In this document: piece by piece, positions 12,310 through 24,509 of the stretch
Position numbering within the stretch: position 1 is the stretch's first letter
Layout of the letters: every line of letters starts with the position of its first letter
Assembly: GCF_964340395.1 (NCBI RefSeq)
Contig: NC_135555.1
Coordinates: 16,402,246-16,466,245 of the forward strand
From: Glandiceps talaboti
Lineage: Eukaryota; Hemichordata; Enteropneusta; Spengelidae
DNA length: 64,000 nt
Direction: 5' to 3'
Notes under the pieces: generated by a model
Databases searched by the model: none
Told to the model about the DNA's origin: nothing
The model's input: the letters and a program-made list of their open reading frames with translations, nothing else
Translations under genes and position numbers: made by a program

Positions 12310-15300
12310 ATTATACTATACTGTACTATACAGTAGACTATGATATATACTATACACTACTATATAGTATACTACACTATATTATACTATATTATATACT
12401 ATACTATATACTATAGTATACTATACTATACTATATATTATACTATGCTATATACTATATATTAAACTATACTGTATTGTACTATATACTACACTATGCT
12501 ATTAACTATGTATTTAACTATGCTATATACTATATACTATAATATACTAAACTAGACTATGCTATACTATATACTATACTAGACTGTACTATATACTATA
12601 CTAGACTATACTATACTAGACTATACTATGCTATGCTATACTATACTATATACTACACTACACTATACTATATACTCTACTCTAATATTCTATACTATAC
12701 TATTCTATACTATACTATATACTAGACTATGCCATATACTGTACTATATACTACACTATACTATACTATTCTATACTATACTATACTATACTATATACTA
12801 CACTATGCTATATACTCGTGTACTATATACTATACTATATACTGTACTATATACTTGTCTTTACTATAAAATATATACTATACTATACAATACTATACTA
12901 TATACTAGACTATACTATGCTATACTGTACTATATACTAGACGATGCTATATACTGTATACTGTACTATATATTTTAATATACTATATATGATAAACTAT
13001 ATTATGCTATACACTATACTATACAATATACACTGTACTATACTATACTATACTATGCTATATACTAGACTATACTATACTATACTGTACTATGCTATAC
13101 TATACTATGCTATACTATACTATACTATATACTATACTATATTATACTATACACTATACTGTACAATATACACTGTACTATACTATACTATACTATGATA
13201 TATACTAGACTACGCTATATACTATATACTGTACTATATACTAGACTATACTATCTAATGTACTATATACTATGCTATACTATACTATATACTACACTGC
13301 ACTATACTATATACTCTACTCTAATATACTATGCTATTCTATACTATACTATATACTAGACTATGCTATATACTGTACTATATACTACACTATACTTTAC
13401 TATACTATACCATGCTATACTCTACTTTATACTAAACTATGCTATATACTGTATACTGTACTATATATTATACTATACTATATACTATAAACTATATTAT
13501 ACTATACACTATACTATACAATGCTATATACTATACTATGCTATATACTATATACTACACATTATACTATACTATACTATACTGTACTGTACTGTACTCT
13601 ACTGTACTATACTATATTATACTATATTATACTATACTATACTATACTATATAGTATAGTATACAATACTGTACTATACTATATACTAGACTATACTATA
13701 TTCTGTACTATATATTATACTATACTATGCTATACTATATTATGCTATACTATACTATACTAGACTATACTATATACTATACTATACTATACTATACTAT
13801 ACTATACTGTATTATGCTATACTATACTATATACTAGACTATGCTATATAATATATTCTTTACTATATACTATACTATACTATACTGTACTATACTATAC
13901 TATACTATACACTAGACTGTGCTATATACTATATATTGTACTATATACTATACTATACTATACTATACTATAATATACTATACTATACTGCACTATATAC
14001 TAGACTATGCTATATACTATACTATACACTATACTATACTATTCTATACTATATTATACTATATACTAGACTATGCTATATACTGTACTATATACTGTAC
14101 TGTATACTTGTCTTTACTATATACTATACTATATACTATATACTAGACCATTCTATACTGTACTGTACTATATACTATACTATACTATACTATACTATAC
14201 TATACTATACTATACTATACTAAATACTAGACTACACTATATACTATACTATGCTCTATACTATATACCATACTATACTATACTATACTAAGCTATATAC
14301 TGTACTATATAGTATACTATGCTATATCATACTATACTATACTATACTCTACTATACTATACTATTCTATACTATACTTTTCTATATACTATACTATACT
14401 ATATACTATACTATACTAGACTATACTATATAATAGACTGTGCTATATACTATATATTGTAATATATACTATACTATACCATACTATATAGTATAGTATA
14501 CAATACTATACTGTATTATACTATACTATACTAGACTATACTATATTCTGTACTATATATTATACTATACTATATTATACTATACTATGCTATATTATAT
14601 TATGCTATGCTATACTATACTATATACTATACTATACTATACTAGACTACACTATATACTATATTATGCTATATACTATATAGTATACATTGTACTATAC
14701 TATACTATACTGTACTGTACTGTACTGTACTCTACTGTACTATACTATACTATACTATATTATACTGTACTATACTATACTATACTATATAGTATAGTAT
14801 ACAATACTGTACTATACTATATACTAGACTATACTATATTCTGTACTATATATTATACTATACTATATTATACTATACTATGCTATACTATATTATGCTA
14901 TACTATACTATACTAGACTATACTATACTATATACTATACTAAACTATACTGTACTATATACTAGACTATGCTATATAAAATATTATGTACTATATACTA
15001 TACTATACTATACTATACTGTACTATGCTATACTATATACTAGACTATGCTATATAATATGTTATGTACTATATACTATACTATTCTGTACTGTACTGTA
15101 CTCTACTGTACTATACTATATTATACTGTACTATACTATACTATACTATATAGTATAGTATACAATACTGTATTATACTATATACTAGACTATACTATAT
15201 TCTGTACTATATATTATACTATTCTATATTATACTATACTATGCTATACTATATTATGCTATGCTATACTATACTAGACTATACTATACTATATACTATA

Positions 15301-17110
15301 CTATACTATACTGCACTATATACTAGACTATGATATATAATATATTCTGTACTATATACTATACTATACTATACTATACTGCACTATATACTAGACTATG
15401 CTATATACTGGACTATATACTACACTATACTATACTATTCTATACTATATTATACTATATACTAGACTATGCTGTATACTTTACTATATATACTATACTT
15501 TATACTGTACTATATACTTGTCTTTTTCTATATACTATACTATACTATATACTAGACTAGACTATACTATACTATACTATACTATACTATACTATACTAT
15601 ATACTAGACTCAGTATATACTATACTATGCTCTATACTATGTACCATACTATACTATAGTATACTAAGCTATATACTAGACTATGCTATATACTGTACTA
15701 TATACTACACTATACTATACTATACTATACTATACCATACTATACTCTACTATATACTAGACTATGCTATATACTGTATACTGTACTATATATTATACTA
15801 TACTATATACTATAAACTATATTATACTATACACTATACTATACAATGCTATATACTAGACTATGTTATATACTATATTCTGTACTATATACTATACTAT
15901 ACTGTATTGTACTATACTATATACTATACTATACTATATACTAGACTACATTATATACTATACTATGCTATATACCATATACTATACATTGTACTATACT
16001 ATATTATACTGTACTGTACTCTACTGTACTATACTATACTATATTATACTGTACTATACTATACTAGACTAGACTATACTATATAGTATAGTATACAATA
16101 CTATACTGTATTATACTATACTATACTAGACTATACTATATTCTGTACTATATATTATACTATACTATATTATACAATACTATACTATACTATATTATGC
16201 TATACTATACTATACTATATACTATATACTATACAATACTGTACTATACTATATACTAGACTATACTATATTCTGTACTATATATTATACTATACTATAT
16301 TATACTATACTATGCTATAATATATTATGCTATACTATACTATACTATACTATACTATACTATATACTATACTATACTATACTATACTGCACTATATACT
16401 AGACTATGCTATATAATATATTCTGTACTATATACTATACTATACTATACTGTACTATGCTATACTATACTATATACTAGACTATGCTATATAATATATT
16501 CTTTACTATATACTATACTATACTATACTGTACTATACTATACTATACTATACTATACTATACTATACTATACTATACTATACTATACTATACTATACTA
16601 TATTATACTATACTGCACTATATACTAGACTATGCTATATCCTGTACTATATACTATACTATACTATACTATTCTATACTATATTATACTATATACTAGA
16701 CTATGCTACATACTGTACTATATACTGTACTATATACTTGTCTTTACTATATACTATACTATATACTATATTCTAGACTATTCTATACTATACTGTACTA
16801 TATACTATACTATACTATACTATACTATACTATACTATACTATATACTAGACTACACTATACACTATACTATGCTCTATACTATGTACCATACTATACTA
16901 TAATATACTAAACTATATACTGTACTATATAGTATACTATACTATATCATACTATACTATACTATACTCTACTATACCATACTATACTATACTATACTTT
17001 ACTATATACTATACTATACTATATACTATACTATACTATAATATACTATATACTAGACTGTGCTATATACTATATATTGTACTATATACTATACTATACT
17101 ATATTATAAT
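12310..17110. repeat. C-type pentamer block with 1.2-1.4 kb superstructure
   Basis: Rare landmarks recur inside the TATAC sea. The string tacttgtcttt occurs near 12852, 14104, 15515 and 16735, spaced about 1252, 1411 and 1220 bases. A run of gtact units ending ctctactgtact occurs near 13585, 14705, 15085 and 16010. The phrase tagactatgctatataatat is also repeated. The block is therefore built from long, related segments and not from simple slippage alone. Confidence 0.65.
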
Positions 17111-17673
17111 ATTATCTCGTTTTATTTCCGCTAGATTTTTAAATTCGGAATGCTGCAATTGAGTGTTGACCTATTTGTCTTTTAAGTTTATGTTTCGCTT
17201 CTGTGCTATGATTGGTCTTTTTGGATATAATTGATTTCATATGTCATTGTCTGCTATTACGTCCCAGTGTTTAGTTATTGCATCTCGTAGATGAGATCCG
17301 TTAATATAGAGACTGTATGTTGTGTTGAAGACCAATGGGATCTCATTTGTGGGTGTCCAGCGAGATATGTCTCACACTTGCACAAAGTGTATCGTCACAT
17401 GGCATCAGAAGCTACTGTATGTAGTTCCTGAAAATTGGATACTAGTCACTTTACATGTGGTATGTACACACATACTTTGCAGTCTGGCGCAATGCAGTCA
17501 GTTGTCGAAGCACTTGACTCGCCAGTTACACAAACAATCGACTATAGCATTCCAAAACCACCACCTGTGCATCTCCTAAAACTATTATGTGATTCTCACG
17601 AAAAACACATTTAAATTTAAAGGAGAATTCTACACACAAACATGCATGTGCATTGGCTCTTGGGCATCACCCG
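17111..17673. other. Unique-looking flank of the reverse transcriptase remnant
   Basis: This stretch separates the pentamer array from the recognisable reverse transcriptase piece and may be part of the same element. An 85-codon frame at 17322-17579 matches no family I know. Nothing else is supported. Confidence 0.4.
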
Positions 17674-18135
17674 AAATAGCCGACATTCCATGAACTGGAA
17701 AGTCGCATTATTGAAATCTACACGGATAAAATATCACTCTGGACACATTTCAGGGGTGGCGTTTTCATGATATTTTGTGGCACCCAAGTTGAACTAAATA
17801 ATCTGAGTGAAAAAATAAACCAAATACATCCAACTTTCAAATTTTCGTTGGAAAGCTCAGATACGGAAGTAACATATCACAATCCACAAATGTCAACGGC
17901 ACCAATAACACAAAGTATTGGATATCAAAACTCATTCCAATATTTACACAGGTAATACTGCCGCCCGAACTCAGTCTTCAAAGGGTCCATTAAGGGTCAA
18001 ACGATCAGATACATACGAACATGTAGTAACGAAAAAGAATTTCAAAAGAAAATTAAATTCTTCACCTGGAAACTGGCGAAAAGTGGCTATAATGAAACAG
18101 AAATAAATACTAGTAACCCGAGTCCACTATCATAA
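17674..18135 (+). pseudogene. Decayed reverse transcriptase fragment, Penelope-like type
   Basis: One frame (codons starting at 17686) reads FHELESRII, KISLWTHF, then RGGVFMIFCGTQVEL, EKINQIHPTFKFSLE and, further on, SVFKGSIKGQTIRYIRTCS with EKEFQKK and KLAKSGYNETEI before a TAA at 18133. The order matches the palm and downstream part of Penelope-like reverse transcriptases: ELE..II, W.RYIDD.F.IW.GT, IN..HPTIKFT.E, then IRY.RICS...F and L...GY. The catalytic Y-x-D-D position reads F-R-G-G, and in-frame stops lie at 17677 and 17953, so it is dead. The N-terminal RT motifs and any GIY-YIG endonuclease are not seen. Another retroelement clade with a similar RT is possible. Confidence 0.6.
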
Positions 18136-18207
18136 TACTGGCATCTCTATTTGATGAACAATACAAGTAAACTCTGGGCAAACAAATACGGAAATACAAC
18201 ACTCCTC

Positions 18208-18830
18208 AATACTATACTACACTACACTACAATACACTACACTACACTATAATGTAGTATAGTATATACTATAGTATAGTATAGTATAGTATAATATAGT
18301 ATAGTATAGTATAGTATAGTATAGTATAGTATAGTATAGTATAGTATAGTATAGTATAGTATAGTATAGTATAGTATAGTATAGTATAGTATAGTATAGT
18401 ATAGTATAGTATAGTAAAGTATAGTATAGCAATGTATAGTATAGTATAGTATAGTATAGTATAGTATAGTATAGTATAGTATAGTATAGTATAGTATAGT
18501 ATAGTATAGTATAGTATAGTATAGTATAGTATAGTATAGTATAGTATAGTATAGTATAGTATACTAGTAGTATAGTATAGTATAGTATAGTATAGTAAAG
18601 TATAGTGTAGTATTGTATAGTATAGTATAGTATAGTATAGTATAGTATAGTATAGTATAGTATAGTATAGTATAGTATAGTATAGTATAGTATAGTATAG
18701 TATAGTAAAGTATAGTATAGTATAGTATAGTATAGTATAGTATAGTATAGTATAGTATAGTATAGTATAGTATAGTATAGTATAGTATAGTATAGTATAG
18801 TATAGTATAGTATAGTATAGTATAGTATAG
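18208..18830. repeat. Homogeneous TATAG pentamer array
   Basis: After a short actac-type stretch (18208-18250) the sequence switches to nearly perfect tatag units from 18253 to 18830, with only a handful of substitutions (for example agtaaag near 18415, 18595 and 18705, and actagtag near 18563). It is far more uniform than the 9183-17110 array and lies beyond the reverse transcriptase remnant. Confidence 0.97.
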
Positions 18831-18950
18831 GAGACCGATTTTTGAATTAGAAGACCGACACTTGAATTAGAAGACCGACACTTGAATTAGAAGACCAACA
18901 CTTGAATTAAAAGACCGACACTTGAACTAGAAGACCAATTTTTGAATTAG
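18831..18950. repeat. 20-bp minisatellite, six copies
   Basis: The unit agaagaccgacacttgaatt repeats six times with small changes. The first and last copies share gatttttgaatt or caatttttgaatt in place of the cacttgaatt end. It abuts the TATAG array directly. Confidence 0.93.
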
Positions 18951-18995
18951 AAAAATACGATCGGGTCGACAAAAACTCACTGACCTCCCCCCTTT

Positions 18996-19928
18996 GACCT
19001 CTGGCGCTGAGGGAGTCCTTGGGGGTTGTCGTCCTGACAGATCGGGAGGTTTTTTGTTTCTATTAAGGCAACTTTTAGGTTATTCATAACCTTTGAGGTA
19101 ATAATTCCCAGCTTTGAAAAGCTAACGTAAATGTAAGTTTTAAATGAGTTTCCCATGTCACATAAAAATGGGCCCGTAAAATTGGTACAGGGACATTATT
19201 AATATTGCATGTATAGTATAGTCACCGGTATGTCAGAGAACTTTAGGTGGTCATACCTAGGGTATAACAGAAACTGGAATCTGATGAGATGTGGTGATTT
19301 GTAGTGTCAATAACATGACGAGTAGAACAATTTAGATTAATTTCATTTATAAACTATCTATGAAAATTGCCATTACGAAACCTTCAAGTTTGCCCCAAAC
19401 TGCAATATAAGTAAAGCATTGATTGTGAAACAGCCAAGCATTTACATAACATGTTCTGTAACTAGTGTGGTAGCTAGGTAATACATGTATATGTATATGT
19501 ATAGTTATGTTTGAAGTTATAAGTAATATTAAAGAATTCATGTAAGAAACAGGGACAAGAACAAATATTGACATGTACCACATTTCAGACAAGGCTATAT
19601 GCCATTGTAGAAAGGATGTTTTTCTTCAATCACAATTTAAAACACAATGACCACACAAAAACACAATAAAACACAATATCCACCTAAAGTTCTCTAACAT
19701 ACCGGTGACTTTATTATACATATATTAATGCCCCTATACTAATGTTACATGTCTATTTTATGTGATATAGGAAACTCATTTAAAACGTACATTTACGTTA
19801 GCTTTTCGAAGCTTGGAAATATTACCTCAAAGGTTATGAATAACCTAAACATTGCCTTAGTATCTCAAGCAAAAAACTCCATATCTGCCAGGGGGAAAAC
19901 CCCAAGGACTTCCTCACCCCCAGAGGTC
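18996..19928. mobile_element. 0.93-kb foldback element with ~250-bp inverted arms
   Basis: The left arm 18996-19249 is an inverted copy of the right arm 19681-19928. Paired blocks, left arm first: gacctctg with cagaggtc; ggttattcataacctttgag with ctcaaaggttatgaataacc; aaaagctaacgtaaatgta with tacatttacgttagctttt; gtcaccggtatgt with acataccggtgac; gagaactttaggtg with cacctaaagttctc. The ~430-base spacer has no convincing gene. Arm identity is high but imperfect, with small indels, as in an old foldback or MITE-like transposon. A recent palindrome would be cleaner. Confidence 0.85.
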
Positions 19929-19939
19929 ACTCATGCATT

Positions 19940-20920
19940 CAACCAACAATCAGATGCACCAACAACCTTTTTACTGTCATAATGGTATTAAACTTTTCTT
20001 AAATATGTTCACCCTATTCTAATTTGAGATGATATTGTCTTTTCAAGATGTGAAATGTTTGCCAAGATAGTCTAAAATTGCCTTAATCTCCAAATCTCCC
20101 CTACCAATGATACTACCATTAGATGTGCTGACCTTTATTACATGTATATAATGATGCCATTTAACTTTTTAAGAACATATTTCAACCCTTAGTGTAAGTT
20201 ATAGAGAATAGTTTCTGATACTTGCTGTCTTGTAAAGCATGGATTAAGTTATTGCTTGAAGGGTCTAAATAGTGTAAATATTGGCTATAAGAGTAAAATT
20301 CCTCCAGGGCTTCTAGAGGGAGACCCCCTCAGACCCCCCCCCCCCCCCACATGAGGTGGACATATCCCAGTCTCAAGCTCTTCCGCTCTTACTGTCAAGA
20401 TGCTATTAAAGTATATTTCAAAAGTATTTCAACCCTATGTAGTTGTTTTTTACATGTTGGTGTTGTCTTGTAAGGCTTGGAAATTATTGTCTGAAAGGGT
20501 CTGAATAGTCTCAAAATTGAGGGAAAAAAACCTCCAGGGGTTCTAGGGGGAGACCCCCTTGGAACCTTCCTCCCCCCCCATGAGGTGTACACATCCCAGT
20601 CTCAAGATCTCCCCCTACCTCTTACTGTCAAGATCCTATCAAACTACTAGTATATTTCAAAAATATTTCAACCTTATGTAGTTGCTTTTTACATGTTGGT
20701 GCTGTCTTGTAAAGCTTGGAAATGATTTTCTAAAAATGTCTGAATAGTCTCAATATTGACTTTTCAGAGTTAAAAACCTCCTGGGCTTCTAGGGGGAGAC
20801 CCCCTAGGACCCCCCATGACAGCTGTACATATTCCCTTCTCAAAGCTTTCCCCCTACCTTTCACTGTCAAGATGCTATTAAACTCCTTTCCAAATATATT
20901 TACCCTGTGTAGTCAATAAT
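19940..20920. repeat. Degenerate ~240-bp tandem repeat, about four copies
   Basis: The core ttctagagggagaccccct / ttctagggggagacccc occurs near 20311, 20541 and 20787. In each unit it is followed by a C-rich stretch, atcccagtctcaa, cttactgtcaagatgctat, atttcaaccctatgtagttg, tacatgttggtg and gtcttgtaaagcttgg. A more diverged first copy begins within the right arm of the foldback element (ccagggggaaaacccc, then actgtcataatggtat). Confidence 0.75.
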
Positions 20921-22650
20921 TATAATTATGATAGTGCTAACCCGGGATCTTATAAAGTAGATGCAAGACAGTCAAGCAGTCCACACTGAGTCACGATCAA
21001 AAAATACCTGTCACTAATGCGAATATCATATATGGGGGGGGGGGGGGTCATCATGTTTTAGAATTAAGTGATAGGGGGGTCAGCCTGTTTTGGGTTTTAC
21101 AGATAGGGGGGGGGGGGGTCAGTGACTTTTTGTCGGCCCGATTTAAGAATCCACCGCCCCCCCCCCCCAGGCTGGAGAAACTGACCGGTCCCTATGAAAA
21201 GCTGAGAAGGGCTTGTTTCTAGGAATCCAATGAAAAGATGATTGAAAGGAGGAAAAGGAGAGGCAAAGAAACATGAATTCAAAGATGATTTTTTATTTAT
21301 ATACTTTTTTAAATCGACCGACCGACCAAAATTTTCCATGGAAAAAAACAAAAACATTTTTAAACATTAGGATCACCCCTACACACCAACCTTGGTGACA
21401 CCAGGTCGAATAAATAATAGTGGGTGTCTTTGCGATTTCTTAGCTTTATAATGTTATTCATGTTTTTATCAGATAACATCTCTAGTTGATAAAGTTTTAA
21501 ATCAAAACTATCGTCTTCTCTGTCTCTTTGTAGCTTACCAACTTTGAATTAATTAGTGCACAGCTAATATCCTTGATCAAACTGGTAGGCTATTTGGCAA
21601 ATTACTAGTAACATATTTCCATAACCAGTGTAAATATCTACTAACTGACAAATGGTAATACACCAACCGTTAGTCGGATTGGTAGATGTCAGTTAGTGAA
21701 CTATAAGACTTTTTAAGTTAACGTGAATGTTGGTGGCGCTATACTACTGAGAACGCATGAACGTACGTATAAAACATCTTGGTAATATAATTTTGTGTAC
21801 AATGTATCTGGATGCGTAATTACCAAGTTGCGGCAAACATTAAACGCAAGACGCACATAAAGACCACCATGCAAATAAACAATAAACAGAGGATACATTG
21901 CATTTATTAATCAAACGTTAATACATGCATGGATGTATTAGGTCTCACTAATACATCCATGATACATGTCAACACAATATACTAGGAAATTCCCTTTCCC
22001 TGTCTATCTTTCTGTGTAAAGACTTTTTAAGTTTTACTGTTCGTCACCGTGGTCTCTGCATGGACGTACGAGTGGGGTGGGGTGCACGGGGGTGGGGTGG
22101 CACAAACAATAATTACGTAATCAAACGCTATATACATAATATATAACTGTCAGTCAGTCGACGTAGGAAGATTACGCAGTGGGGTTTGACCTTTACTTGC
22201 ACACGACAGCGCATGACAGAACTGGTAACGCTCATGACTGTACCAGACACAGGAGTTGCTAATGATACTCGCAACGCATAGATCTGGTACTCGAGTAGTA
22301 CATGTCTGGAGTAGAGAGCCCTCCACGACGCGGCTCTGATGAGGAGAGGGAAACCAACACTTCCTTGTAATGAAGTAAACTGTACTTCTACATTTGACGG
22401 GATAAATTGCCAGCACAGCACATGCGTAGATAACGAGGTGTGGCAACAAGATGTTATACAATATTACTTTAGATGCTCATCGAAGTCTGGCGCGCCATGC
22501 CGTGCCAGTGATAAATAAATTAGTGCGTTAAATATACATATATTACAGTATGTATGTAACAACCGTTTGAAAGAGGAAGAAGTTGAACACAGTATCTTTG
22601 TTGACAAGTGTTTTTTTAATTCTTCCAAATGACTTGAAATGTTGACGCAC
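20921..22650. other. Intergenic DNA with poly-G/poly-C runs, no gene recognised
   Basis: G-runs of 12-14 occur at 21034-21047 and 21106-21118, and a C-run near 21156-21168. A perfect 13-bp inverted repeat (catggatgtatta, 8-base loop, taatacatccatg) lies at 21928-21961. Overlapping minus-strand frames of about 100 codons at 22128-22461 overlap in two registers and match nothing I know. I do not call them genes. Confidence 0.5.
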
Positions 22651-22654
22651 GTAT

Positions 22655-22656
22655 AC

Positions 22657-22699
<43 letters not shown>

Positions 22700-22745
22700 C
22701 AGACAGACACACACACACACACACACACAGACAGACAGACAGACA

Positions 22746-22780
<35 letters not shown>

Positions 22781-22842
22781 TCACTCACTCACTCACTCAC
22801 TCACTCACTCACTCACTCACTCACTCACTCACTCACTCACAG
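22655..22842. repeat. Compound (CAGA)n-(CA)n-(CACT)n microsatellite
   Basis: cagacaga units from 22659 pass into CA runs, a second cagacaga stretch, further CA, and finally cactcact units to about 22840. Open frames on both strands here (VCVCVC, THTHTH) are artefacts of the repeat. Confidence 0.97.
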
Positions 22843-24164
22843 ACACAGTACACACACGCAAACAAGCGCAAATTGAATTTGTTTCAAAGGCTACGATCCA
22901 AAAGAGTATATATATATGGTCTAGCCACGAAAAGAGATTCTTGTACAACAAATTCGGACAAATTAAAGTCTAACACTTTCTAATTGACGACATTCGCCAC
23001 CAGTTTTATCACTTTTTCAAAACGATAAAAGTGTGGTTCCAGTGACCAGTTACGTTCAGCTGGTATCAAGAACATACTGTACGTCTCGGGTGTCGCTGAC
23101 GTCTGCTCCCTTGCCGGTAATGTGGTCGACAGACACGAAGACAGTATGGGTCGTGGTCGGAGAAATGGGTCTTTCAAACACTAAGTTAAATGATTTATTA
23201 GACTTTGTTTTCACTGAATTGTTTCAATTTCAAAACGATAACCAAGCTACACCTTCGTAATATAATGACTAATGTCCGTCGGGAGAGAGGGGCGACAACT
23301 GCCAAAGACGACAATACGGGGACGGTCTTCACAAAAGATATCATTTTTTTAAAGTCGAAATACTGTTCATGTTAAATCTTAAAACAGAGTTCATTCTTTG
23401 TAGTGGTTAACGATTAAACCAGAGCTGTTTACCACGACAAGTAATTGTACCTATATATTTGCCATTCATGTTAGGGTAAACGATTCACATACAATAAGCC
23501 CATGGCCGGAGACACTTCTCTTCCAATAGCGCGTAGCGTGGCGTGGCGACAATCAGATCGCTCGTTCGGAGATGTAACGAAGCACAGCGCATGAATAACG
23601 AAGGTTTGCGGCAAAGCACTAACAAAATCAGTTGTTTAAGATTCAGTAAAAGCGACGGGACGACCGCGGAATAAGCGATGGACATTTCGCTATGTAAACA
23701 TACCACCTATACAGTATAGATTTGCAACTTCAAGTCTTATCCAGTTAGTAGAGACAAGCAAAATGTTTCCCATCATGAAAAGTTGTTAATCACAGCAATG
23801 AAGTGTTAGGAACACGAGACAAGTCCATGGCTTGAACAAACTCAGCGTAGCATAATATGTTTTGATATATTGGCAGCAACAGAAATCAATAGTTTTGTAC
23901 TTACCTTGGTTATATTTCTCTTCTCTGAAAAAACAACCGAGATCTTCCTCCGCCGAGTATGCAGTTCATCAGAAATCGTTCCCTTTTTATTGAGGGTGAA
24001 GAAGTCCGGGGGTGTTTTCCTCAAAAGTTCCACGTGTCTGTCTTTTCAGTTTTAGTACAATTTAGTATACTTTATGGAGAATTACTTTGCGTAGTAGTTC
24101 TGAAATTATACCCCCCTGTTTATTTAATTGTTTGTCCTTTTCATACATCCAATGCGTTAGATTT
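22843..24164. other. Intergenic DNA, no gene recognised
   Basis: Base composition is somewhat less AT-rich than the surroundings, and there are short open frames on both strands (for example minus strand 23178-23056, and 23485-23706). None continues across a credible splice pair or resembles a family I know. Confidence 0.45.
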
Positions 24165-24509
24165 TGTGATATTATTTGTTTCTGCATATTATCTGTTTGT
24201 AGTGCCGATTCATTTTAATCCACCCGGTTTCCTATTAGAATTTTCATACAAACAGTTATTGGTTTCAAAAGACACGGTATATACGGCGATTTAAAGTACC
24301 CGGACCACATGTTCAGCTTTGTTCAATTTCCTGCGACATTTGTTTACTTTTAGATAAAACTCTCGCCAGAAATCATACTTTAAGTATTAAAAAGTGTTAT
24401 CAGCTTTTCCAAATTTAAATTCCTTTCATCTCTGCAGTTAATCAAAGGTGTCAATACAACACGCGATATCATGTCTAAAATTCCCCCCCCCCCAGCACCC
24501 CCCCCCCCT

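Larger units (their letters stand above)
9183..17110. repeat. 8-kb degenerate TATAC/TATAG pentanucleotide satellite
   Basis: Almost the whole interval is variants of one 5-bp unit, read as tatac (C-type) or as its complement tatag (G-type). C-type blocks: about 9183-9327, 9756-10385, three short stretches in 10806-11352, and 12310-17110. G-type blocks: about 9328-9755, 10386-10805, short blocks to 11455, and 11796-12310. Block edges are approximate because substitutions such as gctat, tagac and tgtac are frequent. Translation gives endless Y-T-I-L runs, which are not genes. A non-satellite island interrupts the array at 11456-11795. Confidence 0.95.

Noticed and set aside
9114-16903. About thirty overlapping frames translating to YTILYYTILY
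   Set aside because: They come from a 5-bp repeat whose units rarely create stops. Frames overlap in all registers and on both strands.
22128-22461. Two overlapping minus-strand frames of 97 and 103 codons
   Set aside because: They overlap in different registers over the same bases and match no family. Mixed base composition alone can produce them.
22464-22983. Frames with CVCVCV, THTHTH and SLTHSLTH
   Set aside because: Encoded by CA, CAGA and CACT microsatellites.
23056-23178. Minus-strand segment reading HTVFVSVDHITGKGADVS
   Set aside because: It looks protein-like, but the open stretch is only about 40 codons and has no credible acceptor or donor pair. Kept out as an exon.
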